DNA of 64,000 nt from NCBI RefSeq assembly GCF_900537995.1, contig NZ_LR027880.1, positions 329,001-393,000 of the forward strand. Direction: 5' to 3'. Source of the stretch: Roseburia intestinalis L1-82 (GTDB lineage Bacteria; Bacillota; Clostridia; Lachnospirales; Lachnospiraceae). A program made the position numbers and the translations under genes. The notes below the pieces were generated by a model that had not been told where the DNA came from, made no database searches, and saw only the letters and a list, made by a program, of their open reading frames with translations. Shown here one piece after another: positions 36,824 through 44,853 of the stretch (within the stretch, counting starts at the first letter, position 1; each line of letters begins with the position of its first letter).

Positions 36824-37108
36824 AGTATAGGATAAGTATAGCAGAAACAGGGACGAATGGGAAATCGGACGAATTACAGGACTGGCAGAATGACGGTGGA
36901 TAACCGGCAGAAAAATGAAAGAAGCAGGAGTGGAAATCCGTATTCCAGCCATGTAAAAGCAGGAAAACATGCAGGTACTGTTTATAATTTCAAAAGAAAA
37001 AGCAGGATTCGGAAGTCGTTAACGAGACTTCCCCTCCTGCTTGAGTTTATCCACAAATATATTTTTTTAAATTTCGTCAGTTTTTACAATGGTCTGAACC
37101 AATGTCAC
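36824..37108 (+). repeat. Right 285-bp target duplication of IS1634-like copy 1
   Basis: Second copy of 34579-34863 with one difference; continues directly into the IS4-like element, which shares bases 37100-37108 with the repeat. Confidence 0.9.
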
Positions 37109-38784
37109 TTAGTTAAGCTTTTTACAAATTAATGGATTTGTGTGCATCTAGCGTGAAAAGGATGTGGTAAACAAAAAAAGAGTAAAACAATCTTCATTCA
37201 AAAAAGATCATATAAATATCAGGCACGACTTTAAGACAGACTTTCATCTGCCTTAAAATTAGTGTATACTAGAATTGTCAGTTACTCTATGTTATACAAA
37301 TCGGTAAGAGAAGCTGATTGGTTTTTGGACTCTATGCTGTCGGGCATAGTTCCTATCGGGCCTGATAGGTAGGATATACTTACTTATCAGGCTTTCTACA
37401 TTTGGTGGTGCGACTCCTCTTAGAAAATCAAAACAGATTTTCATTGCGAGAGAAAAGTTGACTTGGTACTCATATTTGCGATTCCTGCTTTTTACTGGTA
37501 CATGTAAAATAATTATGGAACAGAAATTGTACAAAATGAGCTTGCTCCACAGTTCAAATGCAACATACTCTGTTTTTTTAGAGTGTAAATTAGTAGCTCC
37601 AATGGTATGCTTTAGGTCGCGAAAAGAAGTTTCGATGCCCCAGCGGAGATTGTAACAGTATTTTATATCGTCCGGTGTAAAGTCTTCTTCGGAAAGTGTA
37701 GTGATAATATTTTCAAAAACCCCATCGGATACTTCAACGCGGACGATTCTTAGTTTCAGCAGATATTCATCGGAAATATCAGCTGGATTAAGATAGTCGA
37801 AAGCTATGTTTTTACCAATATAGCGGTATTGTGATTCTTTTTCGGGATGTTTATGTTTCTTTTTGGATTGTGTTCTGGTCAGAATCAGCTCTATGGTTGT
37901 ATCCAGTTTGTCAGGAAGAGTCCCGCCGCCAAGAAAACGCTGTACATTCAAATCCTTAGCACGAATTAAAAAATCAACATTATTTTCGATTGCATGGGCA
38001 AAAACGTTGTAACTGGAAAATCCCCTGTCAGCAATGAAAATGGGGGAAGCCCCATAGGCATACCGATCCATAAGATTGCAGATAGCCTGAAACTCATTTT
38101 TAAGACGCCCAGGCTGGACTTCTAAATCAAGGTACCGCTTAGAACATACCTCATATAAAGAGATGGTATGAACCATATTAAAACCGGATACCGATTTACC
38201 ATTTGGTTCGTGGAAAGTATCTGCATCTTTAAGATTTCTGGCAATGTTAAATTCAGAACCATCACACGCAATAAGATAGTATTTTCCGCGAAATTTTTCT
38301 AAGGGGAATTTAAGGTTAAATTCCTTGAGAAGGTGACGGAATGCAGAAACGGAAAGTTTGGAACGTTGTTGATAAAAAGCAGAGCCAGTAGGAACTGAGG
38401 AATCATACTCAAAAAATTTGAGAAGTTCATGATTTAGGCTTCCGCTTTCCATGGAAATGATCAGATGCATCATTTTCTTAAAATCAAGTTTGCGTTTGCG
38501 GATAAAATCCTTATCTGGATTTTTTACAAAAGAAGAAAGTGAGTGGGACATCTCATCAATAATGTCCCAAAGTGTAGTTTTGACAATTTCAGGAAATGTC
38601 ATAGGTAAACCTCCTTGAATCAGAATGAAATATAGTTCTAATTCAAGGACCGCTCTCGTTACCTTAAAAATATATCAGCAACGAGAGCGGCCGCACATTT
38701 TGATTGATGTGTCAACTATAATTTATAAATTTTTGTTAGAGGTTTGCCTCATAGTGAACCAATAAGCTTAACTAAGTGACATTG
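37100..38784 (-). mobile_element. IS4-family element (1,685 bp)
   Basis: The ends CAATGTCACTTAGTTAAGCT and its complement at 38765-38784 are inverted repeats of about 20 bp. A 9-bp duplication, GGTCTGAAC, flanks it (37091-37099 and 38785-38793). It sits inside the right terminus of the IS66-like element. Confidence 0.88.
37292..38602 (-). CDS. IS4-family transposase
   Basis: A 436-aa transposase with DDE residues in LIACDGSEFNIAR, IFIADRGFSSYNV and the YREK signature in YCYNLRWGIETSFRDLKHTIG. The C-terminal basic region is complete. It is the only gene of the element, and AGGAGG-like GGAGGTTTACCT lies before ATG 38602. The closest group is probably the IS4Sa/IS231-like clostridial elements. 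Confidence 0.93.
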   Translation of the reverse strand: MTFPEIVKTTLWDIIDEMSHSLSSFVKNPDKDFIRKRKLDFKKMMHLIISMESGSLNHELLKFFEYDSSVPTGSAFYQQRSKLSVSAFRHLLKEFNLKFPLEKFRGKYYLIACDGSEFNIARNLKDADTFHEPNGKSVSGFNMVHTISLYEVCSKRYLDLEVQPGRLKNEFQAICNLMDRYAYGASPIFIADRGFSSYNVFAHAIENNVDFLIRAKDLNVQRFLGGGTLPDKLDTTIELILTRTQSKKKHKHPEKESQYRYIGKNIAFDYLNPADISDEYLLKLRIVRVEVSDGVFENIITTLSEEDFTPDDIKYCYNLRWGIETSFRDLKHTIGATNLHSKKTEYVAFELWSKLILYNFCSIIILHVPVKSRNRKYEYQVNFSLAMKICFDFLRGVAPPNVESLISKYILPIRPDRNYARQHRVQKPISFSYRFV

Positions 38785-38807
38785 GGTCTGAACAGTAACG
38801 AACTAAG

Positions 38808-39016
38808 TTTAGTATAAGGAACAGCTTGAAATACTTGTTGAATGCTATATAGAAATAGAGGTATAATGATGTATATATAAGGAATATTGCCAATATTAGA
38901 GAATATATTAAGCTATTGAATTTTTTTATCTATGAGTTATTTGGAGTGCATTATAAGTTGGAAAGAATTCTATAATTATGGATATACTATAATGTATATG
39001 AAAAGGAGTTAAAGAG
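38808..39016. other. Promoter region of the methyltransferase operon
   Basis: About 210 A+T-rich bases with GATATACTATAATG (a -10 box at about 38984-38994) just before an AAGGAG ribosome site. Before the IS nest inserted, this joined directly to the end of the 486-aa gene. Confidence 0.5.
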
Positions 39017-39322
39017 ATGTATGCATATATGACGTCGAATGTCCGTAATTATAATGAATTGCAAGTTTTTCTAAAAAATTGTCATGATAAAAAAACGATG
39101 GAGATAGAGATAATTGATAAGATTCGTTTGACGAATATTGAATTGAATTTATTTTTAAGTGATTTTAAAGGGAACCAAAAATGGTTATTTCCCTATTTGG
39201 ATAAAATGCGAGTGGTTAATTTAGGTAAATGGAATTGCGTGCTGATATTATCAACAGAGGTTCCTATAGTAGTTTATTCAAATATGTGTTTGTATGCACA
39301 GTATGTTGGAATATTAAAATGA
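39017..39322 (+). CDS. Unrecognised 101-aa protein leading the methyltransferase operon
   Basis: Starts after AAGGAG 12 bases upstream. The protein mixes short helices and strands (VRNYNELQVFLKNCHDKK, then NLGKWNCVLILSTEVPIVVY) and has no obvious catalytic motif or membrane segment. It ends 18 bases before the methyltransferase gene. Small first genes of restriction-modification operons are often controller proteins, but no helix-turn-helix is visible, so its role is unknown. Confidence 0.6.
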   Translation: MYAYMTSNVRNYNELQVFLKNCHDKKTMEIEIIDKIRLTNIELNLFLSDFKGNQKWLFPYLDKMRVVNLGKWNCVLILSTEVPIVVYSNMCLYAQYVGILK

Positions 39323-39340
39323 GGATGGTGGGTACTGAGG

Positions 39341-40576
39341 ATGAGTCAATTTAGTTATATTGATATATTTGCTGGTTGTGGAGGTCTTTCTCTTGGATTG
39401 CATAATGCAGGATGGAAAGGCCTATTTGCTATTGAAAAAAGTAAAGATGCCTTTGAAACATTGAAATATAATTTGATTGATACAACGCAACATTTTGGTT
39501 GGAATGAATGGCTACCACAAACAGAACACGATATAAATGAGGTAATTAGTAAATACAGAAGTGAGTTGGAAAAACTTGCCGGAACTGTTACTTTGGTTGT
39601 TGGAGGACCACCATGCCAAGGCTTCTCTATGGCGGGACAGCGTAAGAAGAATGATATTCGAAACACACTGAGCGATTCATATATAGAATTTATAAGTATT
39701 GTGAAACCTAAATTTTTAGTTTTTGAAAATGTTCAGGGATTTACAATTGGTTTCAAAGACGAAAATGAAAAAAAGGGTGTTCCTTACTCAGTGATTTTGA
39801 AGGAAAAATTGGAAAAACTGGGATATAGTGTAGAGGGTAAAATGATAGATATCTCGGAATTTGGAGTACCGCAGACCAGAAAGCGTTATATTATGGTTGG
39901 TGTTTTACAAGGAAAAACAGAAATGTTTTTTGATATACTTTATAAGAGAAAAAAAGATTTTTTGAAAAAGAAGGGGCTAAATGAAAAGGTATCAGTGGGA
40001 GAGGCCATTGGGGATTTGTTAAAAGAAAATGGAACATTACCGACGCCGGATTTTAAGAATTATGTGTCTGGCGTTTATGGAGAGATACAAAGTAATTATC
40101 AAAAACTGATGAGAAAAGGCTTGGATAATATGGAAGGATGCGTAGCAGATAGTCATAGATTTGCTAAACATTCTGAAGAAACTAAGCGGATGAATGAGGA
40201 AATGCTACAAAAGTGTCCCAAGTTAAAGCGGGTAACTCCAAAAGATAATTTGATTAAAAACTTAAGAAAACGGGGGGTTACGGTTTTAGATGAAAGTAAA
40301 GCGGCACCAACTGTTACAGCGCATCCGGATGATTTTGTTCATTATTGTGAACCTAGAATATTGACTGTGCGAGAATCGGCGCGAATACAAAGTTTTCCAG
40401 ATAGCTTTCAATTTAAAGGAAAATATACTACGGGTGGTCAGTTAAGAAAAATAGAAGTACCTCGTTGTACACAAGTTGGAAATGCCGTTCCACCTTTATT
40501 TGCAGAACAAATAGGAAATGCTTTAATGGAGATGATGAAAAATGGAATTACAGAATCGGAAAAATCTACAATTTAG
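39341..40576 (+). CDS. C5-cytosine DNA methyltransferase
   Basis: A 411-aa enzyme with the C5 motif order intact: I (DIFAGCGGLSLG, residues about 7-18), IV with the catalytic cysteine (GGPPCQGFS, about 88-96), VI (FENVQGF), VIII (QTRKRYIMVG), IX (RESARIQSFPDSF) and X (QVGNAVPP). The target-recognition region between VIII and IX (about 190-330) is short to normal. The recognition sequence cannot be read. No classic restriction enzyme follows; instead a dual-GHKL protein overlaps it by 35 bases, so it is a non-standard modification module. Confidence 0.92.
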   Translation: MSQFSYIDIFAGCGGLSLGLHNAGWKGLFAIEKSKDAFETLKYNLIDTTQHFGWNEWLPQTEHDINEVISKYRSELEKLAGTVTLVVGGPPCQGFSMAGQRKKNDIRNTLSDSYIEFISIVKPKFLVFENVQGFTIGFKDENEKKGVPYSVILKEKLEKLGYSVEGKMIDISEFGVPQTRKRYIMVGVLQGKTEMFFDILYKRKKDFLKKKGLNEKVSVGEAIGDLLKENGTLPTPDFKNYVSGVYGEIQSNYQKLMRKGLDNMEGCVADSHRFAKHSEETKRMNEEMLQKCPKLKRVTPKDNLIKNLRKRGVTVLDESKAAPTVTAHPDDFVHYCEPRILTVRESARIQSFPDSFQFKGKYTTGGQLRKIEVPRCTQVGNAVPPLFAEQIGNALMEMMKNGITESEKSTI

Positions 40577-42857
40577 AGTTAGTACGGCATTAAAAAGCAT
40601 TATTGGTAAAGATTTAATAAATGATAAATACATAGCAGTATTTGAACTGGTAAAGAATGCATATGATGCAGGGGCTAAGCGAGTAGATATTATATTTGAA
40701 AATGTAAATACATTAAATTCTAAGCTGATCATTAAAGATGATGGTAAAGGAATGGATTTGCCTGACATAAGGGATAAATGGCTTTTTATTGCCTATTCAG
40801 AAAAAAAGAAAGAAAATAGAAAAGAGGTTTTAAATAAAAATACAGACAAAAAAGATTATAGAGAACATTTTAAAAGGGAGACAGCGGGAGCAAAAGGGGT
40901 AGGAAGATTTTCGTGTGACCGTTTGGGAGCAAAGGTAAATTTAAAATCAAAAACAAAAGACGATGAAAATATTAATTGTTTATGTATAGATTGGAGTAAA
41001 TTTGAAATTAATGATGAACGTGAAATAAAGGAAGTAAAGGTTCCTTATTTTACGGAACAATCAGATGGATTTGAGCAGGGAACGGTACTTGAAATTTGCG
41101 AATTGAGAGAACCATGGAAGAGAGCAGATTTTCTTGCATTAAAACGGGCATTAATGAAATTAATTAATCCTGAAAATGATTTGGCTGATGATATATTTGA
41201 AATTTATTTAAGCGTCGCAAGCGAATTGAACGCAGATCGTGGAGTGAAGAGAGATAATGAAAAGGTAAATGGAAAAATAAAAAATGATATCATTGAAAAA
41301 TTAGGATTAAAAACAACTAATATAGAAGTGGAAATTTCGGAAGATGGCCAGACTATAAAAACTGAACTATGGGATAGAGGAGAGTTCATTTTCAAGTTTG
41401 AGGAAAAAAATTATAAATATATTGAATTAAAAAATATCAAGTTTAAATTACTTTATCTAAACAGAAGTGCAAAATATAATTTTTCGCTTGTTATGGGAAT
41501 AACTCCTGTTAACTATGGGTCTGTAATGGTATATAAGAATGGTTTTAGAATATACCCTTATGGTGAACCGGGAGAAGATTTGTTTTATATAGATAGGAGA
41601 AAAAGCCAGGGACGAAATCGTTACCTAGGAACACGAGATATTATAGGAAGAATATTAATATTAGGTGAAAATGACGAGTTTATGGAAACCACAAGTCGGG
41701 ATGGTGGTTTTGTTCTAAATGATACCGTGAATAAATTTTATGACTTTTTTACAAGAAGAGTTCTTAGAACATTGGAAAAGTATGTTGTTGATGTAATAGA
41801 TTGGGGAGACCCAGAAAAAAAAGATTATGAACAAGGGGTAGAGCAGGGACTCTTACCCAGAGATGTAGGAGATAAGATCCTAGAACAATTTGCTGGTTAT
41901 AGTAGTGCTAAAAGAAAAGAATTGATTTCATTTGAGTATAATAAATCTCTTATAGAGAAGATGAATGAAAAGAAGTCTGACGGTATAGAAGCTTCTGTAC
42001 AGAAGCTTATTAGCATTGCGAACAAAACAGAAAATGAAGTGTTGTCAGAGTTGGCAGATAAAGTAAAGCGTGATACATATAAAATATTACAACAAAAAAG
42101 AGAAACAGACGTTGAATTAGAGAATACACAAGATAAGTTGGAAGCCGCACATAAAGAAATAAATTTGAGAAAACAGCAAAATTATTTTTTAGAGCAGGCT
42201 GTGAATAAGAACGAGAAATTTTTATTGAGTGGGATGCATTTAAGTTTAACATATTCTGAAGGGGCAAAGGGAAGTATGCTTGACTTAATGGATGCTCTCC
42301 GCAGAAAGCATGCAGATGATGAAGAAGTGCAACAGTATATATCGGAGATTATGATTAATATACAGAAAATTAATAAGGTCTCAGAATATGCTATTAAGGG
42401 CAATTTTAATTTAAAGTCAACAGAAGAAGAAAATGATATTAGAGATTTTATCATTCAGTATGTAGGAATGTCAAAATATAAGGGCATAGATATACAATTT
42501 GATTCAGATACGAACGAAAAATATTTGTGCATATTTGATGTTTCGTCTGTAGGTATAATTGTTGATAATATTGTAAGTAATGCAAAAAAGGCCGCTGCAT
42601 CTATATTGCATATTAAGTTTTCCAATGAAGAGAATGGCATCTGTATTAATTTTTCTGACAATGGTAGAGGTTTGGATCCATTGATAGAAGACCCTTATTC
42701 GATTTTTGATTTGGGAATGACAACTACCAAAGTGCAAGGAGGAAATGGAATTGGACTAAATCATGTTAAATTACTGGTTGAAGACATGAATGGACATGTT
42801 GAGATAAATCAACAATGTCAAGTAGGCTTTGAATTAATAGTGAGGATCAAAAGATGA
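40542..42857 (+). CDS. Dual-GHKL protein: MORC/Hsp90-like N-terminal ATPase and histidine-kinase-like C-terminal ATPase
   Basis: A 771-aa protein. The N-terminal GHKL domain shows the N-box FELVKNAYDAGA (E35, N39), G1 KDDGKGMD (66-72) and G2 GAKGVGRF (116-123), as in MORC/MutL/Hsp90-like ATPases. Residues about 480-560 are coiled coil. H566 in LSGMHLSLTY lies where a phosphoacceptor might be. The C-terminal HATPase has IVDNIVSNAKKA (about 673-684), SDNGRGLD (705-712), IFDLGMT and GGNGIGL (733-739). Two GHKL folds in one chain, with a receiver protein overlapping by ATGA, suggest a cytoplasmic sensor kinase. No membrane helix is present. Confidence 0.85.
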   Translation: MELQNRKNLQFRVSTALKSIIGKDLINDKYIAVFELVKNAYDAGAKRVDIIFENVNTLNSKLIIKDDGKGMDLPDIRDKWLFIAYSEKKKENRKEVLNKNTDKKDYREHFKRETAGAKGVGRFSCDRLGAKVNLKSKTKDDENINCLCIDWSKFEINDEREIKEVKVPYFTEQSDGFEQGTVLEICELREPWKRADFLALKRALMKLINPENDLADDIFEIYLSVASELNADRGVKRDNEKVNGKIKNDIIEKLGLKTTNIEVEISEDGQTIKTELWDRGEFIFKFEEKNYKYIELKNIKFKLLYLNRSAKYNFSLVMGITPVNYGSVMVYKNGFRIYPYGEPGEDLFYIDRRKSQGRNRYLGTRDIIGRILILGENDEFMETTSRDGGFVLNDTVNKFYDFFTRRVLRTLEKYVVDVIDWGDPEKKDYEQGVEQGLLPRDVGDKILEQFAGYSSAKRKELISFEYNKSLIEKMNEKKSDGIEASVQKLISIANKTENEVLSELADKVKRDTYKILQQKRETDVELENTQDKLEAAHKEINLRKQQNYFLEQAVNKNEKFLLSGMHLSLTYSEGAKGSMLDLMDALRRKHADDEEVQQYISEIMINIQKINKVSEYAIKGNFNLKSTEEENDIRDFIIQYVGMSKYKGIDIQFDSDTNEKYLCIFDVSSVGIIVDNIVSNAKKAAASILHIKFSNEENGICINFSDNGRGLDPLIEDPYSIFDLGMTTTKVQGGNGIGLNHVKLLVEDMNGHVEINQQCQVGFELIVRIKR

Positions 42858-43822
42858 ATGTAAACTTTAAAGTTTTATGGTTTGAAGACGAAATGGGTTG
42901 GAGACCTTCTTCAGAAAGAAGTATGAAAAGGATAATAGAAAGTCATAATCTTGTACCCATTATTACTTGGAAAAAAGGTGACGAGGGAGATGCTGAAGAA
43001 GAATTAAAAAAAGAGTATGATTTAATTCTTATGGATTATGAACTTAGGGGAACCATGGGTAATATATTAATAAAGAAATTGCGTCAATTTGATATTTATA
43101 CAGATGTAGTATTCTATTCTGGCAATTATAATAAAATGGTTAAGGCGCTTTATAATATTGATGAAAAAGGAATGAATATTGAACCTGTTGATGGGATTTA
43201 TTTTTCGGATAGAAAAAGAGAAGAATTATTTCCTAAGCTACAAAAAGTAGTAGACAAAGTGGTTAGACGAATGCAGGATATTGTTAATTTGCGAGGAGTG
43301 GTATTGGATAATGTTAGTGGTTTTGAAAATCAAATGCAAAATATACTAGTTCTTACAGCTAATAAGTTTTCACAGGCTCAAATTAAGAGTTTGAATGAAT
43401 ATACCAAAAATAAACTCATAGTGCCGGCAAAAAACGAGTATATAAGAAAGATAGATGAAATTGAAAGTAATCCAGAAGCATTAAAGGCAATTATTAGTGC
43501 ACCAGACTATTTTTTGGATTCATATAAAAAGGCTCGCTTGGTTGGAAGGGTAATAAAAATTTTAGTTGATGAGTATGGCTTGGTAATAGACAAAAAATAT
43601 AACAAATTTGCAGAAGTATATTATAATGAAATTATTAAGTATAGAAATGCATTGGGACATGCAATGCGTAGTAATGAGCATGCAGATAGAGAAGTTTTTA
43701 TTGGTGAGATAGATAAAACTCCACTTATTTTTACTGAAGACTTATTTAGACAAATGAGAGCAAGTCTAAATGAATATCAACAAGTAATTAATCTTGTGGA
43801 AAACTCATTTAATCAAATCTGA
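42854..43822 (+). CDS. Receiver-like domain fused to a C-terminal domain with a HEPN-type RNxxxH motif
   Basis: A 322-aa protein. Residues 1-125 resemble a receiver: acidic E11-D12-E13 after VLWF, candidate phospho-aspartate D61 in LILMDYEL, and S89 in FYSGN; the usual lysine at the end (KP) is replaced near PVDG. A long helix (residues 120-150) leads to a helical C-terminal domain. There, YRNALGHAM (R264, N265, H269) fits the RN-xxx-H active site of HEPN ribonucleases. No DNA-binding domain is present. It is translationally coupled (ATGA) to the dual-GHKL gene, so a phosphorelay-controlled RNase effector is the working idea. Confidence 0.7.
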   Translation: MNVNFKVLWFEDEMGWRPSSERSMKRIIESHNLVPIITWKKGDEGDAEEELKKEYDLILMDYELRGTMGNILIKKLRQFDIYTDVVFYSGNYNKMVKALYNIDEKGMNIEPVDGIYFSDRKREELFPKLQKVVDKVVRRMQDIVNLRGVVLDNVSGFENQMQNILVLTANKFSQAQIKSLNEYTKNKLIVPAKNEYIRKIDEIESNPEALKAIISAPDYFLDSYKKARLVGRVIKILVDEYGLVIDKKYNKFAEVYYNEIIKYRNALGHAMRSNEHADREVFIGEIDKTPLIFTEDLFRQMRASLNEYQQVINLVENSFNQI

Positions 43823-43922
43823 GATATTTTTAGAGAAGCATATAATTGATACAGGCAATGAAGAAATGCCGTGAATGTGAGTTGATATATAGTATAAATA
43901 TTCATTCATCGAAATTGTCAGA

Positions 43923-43962
43923 CAATCACTCTATACACGTGATATACAACCGACCTCAAAAC
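43923..43962 (+). repeat. Island right inner inverted repeat
   Basis: TATACACGTGATATAC (43932-43947) followed by CGACCTCAAAAC (43951-43962), the inverse of GTTTTGAGGTCG at 29362-29373. Candidate right end of the island. Confidence 0.45.
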
Positions 43963-43995
43963 CCCTGCAAATCTGCGGACACCTTAGAAGCTGCT

Positions 43996-44021
43996 ATGTT
44001 AGCTCAGGGTGTTTGCTAATC
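43996..44021 (+). repeat. Right copy of the 26-bp gdhA-end repeat
   Basis: It encodes [12 protein letters not shown] as gdhA does, with one mismatch to 29209-29234. The sequence before it is unrelated to gdhA, so it is a short attachment-like repeat, not a second gene. Confidence 0.7.
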
Positions 44022-44067
44022 AATTAGCAGATAAGTCCCGATTACAGTTAAATAACGATTGAGAAAT

Positions 44068-44112
44068 GTCCCCGTATATTGCTGGAAACGGTAGTATACG
44101 GGGGTTTTATTT
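44068..44112 (+). terminator. Terminator downstream of the right gdhA repeat
   Basis: CCCCGTATA pairs with TATACGGGG across a 16-base loop and TTTTATTTG follows. It probably once terminated gdhA. Confidence 0.75.
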
Positions 44113-44199
44113 GTATTAGGGGTAGCTAGTGCAGATGTTGTAATTATGCACAAAATTTTCAGAAAAGAAATTGCTTTGTTTGACATAAAAAGACGGTGT

Positions 44200-44415
44200 T
44201 CATATAATAATAGTACCCAGACAGATAAATCTGTCTGGGTGCGCTGACACCTTAAAAATCTGACATTTTAGCCAGTTCGTAGGCTGGCAGGTTGGGGAGC
44301 AACAGAAAAACTCCACAGTTAAGCCGCACATGGAGAGGCGGACGGTTGGCAGACAACAGAAAATCAGCATTAAAAGAAAAGAGAAAAGGTTGTCCGAAAG
44401 GGCAGCCTTTTTCAA
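44200..44415 (+). ncRNA. Possible structured RNA before the PBECR4-like gene
   Basis: A perfect hairpin ACCCAGACAGAT/ATCTGTCTGGGT (about 44214-44239) opens the region, followed by GC-rich segments GTAGGCTGGCAGG and GGAGAGGCGGACGG unlike the A+T-rich surroundings, and a terminator-like AAGGTTGTCC-GAAA-GGGCAGCCTTTTT ends it (44387-44412). No reading frame fits. It could be a leader of the following gene or an independent small RNA. Confidence 0.4.
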
Positions 44416-44430
44416 GTTAATGGGGTATGG

Positions 44431-44799
44431 ATGGCAAAGTATGACAAGAAAGCAGCTTTAAAGATTATGATAGAAGCTGTAAAGCAATACGAAGAAAAAC
44501 TGAATGATAAACAGTTTCTAATCATATATCGGGAAAGGAAAGATATAAAGACAGTAAATGTAGGATTTCGGGATATGAACTTTTTACATATGACTGGTGT
44601 GAAAACAAGATTGTCTGCACAACAATTTTATGCGGCTTGCCTGGAATCAAAACTTTCTGAGTATGATTTCGAAATTGATAATAAAGGAAAAGTGCAACAG
44701 AAATTAATGGTGTTACCATATCTGGCGAAGAACCAGAGTATGCATAAACTTAGGGTAAGTGATGAAATATTTGAAATGATTTTAGTGGATGAGGAATGA
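44431..44799 (+). CDS. PBECR4-like domain protein
   Basis: A 122-aa protein whose segment FLHMTGVKTRLSAQQFYAACLESKLSEYDF and KVQQKLMVLPYL resembles PBECR4 domains, RNase-like folds seen in phage and mobile DNA of Firmicutes. The family is often longer (over 150 aa), so this may be a short form. An IS1634-like insertion duplicated its 3' end, leaving this copy whole and a second fragment at 46814. ATG 44431 follows a GGGG site. The domain call is from memory and moderately sure. Confidence 0.55.
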   Translation: MAKYDKKAALKIMIEAVKQYEEKLNDKQFLIIYRERKDIKTVNVGFRDMNFLHMTGVKTRLSAQQFYAACLESKLSEYDFEIDNKGKVQQKLMVLPYLAKNQSMHKLRVSDEIFEMILVDEE

Positions 44800-44853
44800 A
44801 AATAGTAAGGTTATAACTCCCTTGTTGTCCAACCCCCGAAATGGTAGTATAAT
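44632..44853 (+). repeat. Left 222-bp target duplication of IS1634-like copy 2
   Basis: Bases 44632-44853 recur at 46814-47035, containing the 3' half of the PBECR4-like gene and the start of the next promoter (GGTAGTATAAT). Confidence 0.92.

Larger units (their letters stand above)
32623..38799 (-). mobile_element. IS66-family (ISBst12-like) element interrupted by IS4-like and IS1634-like insertions
   Basis: Both ends read GTTACTGTTCAGA inward (32623-32635 and complement 38787-38799), flanked by the 8-bp duplication GAACTAAG. The element encodes a 559-aa transposase and a 57-aa protein but no TnpA/TnpB. Its right end is split by an IS4-like element (37100-38784), and an IS1634-like element (34864-36823) lies at the left end of that one. 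Own sequence is about 2.25 kb. Confidence 0.85.
29235..44021. mobile_element. Putative genomic island inserted at the gdhA 3' end
   Basis: About 14.8 kb between 26-bp direct repeats of the gdhA end, visibly richer in A+T than the flanks and carrying toxin-antitoxin, methyltransferase and GHKL/receiver genes plus three insertion sequences. Just inside, GTTTTGAGGTCG (29362-29373) and its complement CGACCTCAAAAC (43951-43962) form an inverted pair, each next to TATACACGTGATA-like motifs. No integrase is present, so it is either a remnant or moved in trans. Confidence 0.6.

Noticed and set aside
43976..44019. Second gdhA gene
   Set aside because: Only about 26 bases match; the sequence before them does not encode glutamate dehydrogenase.
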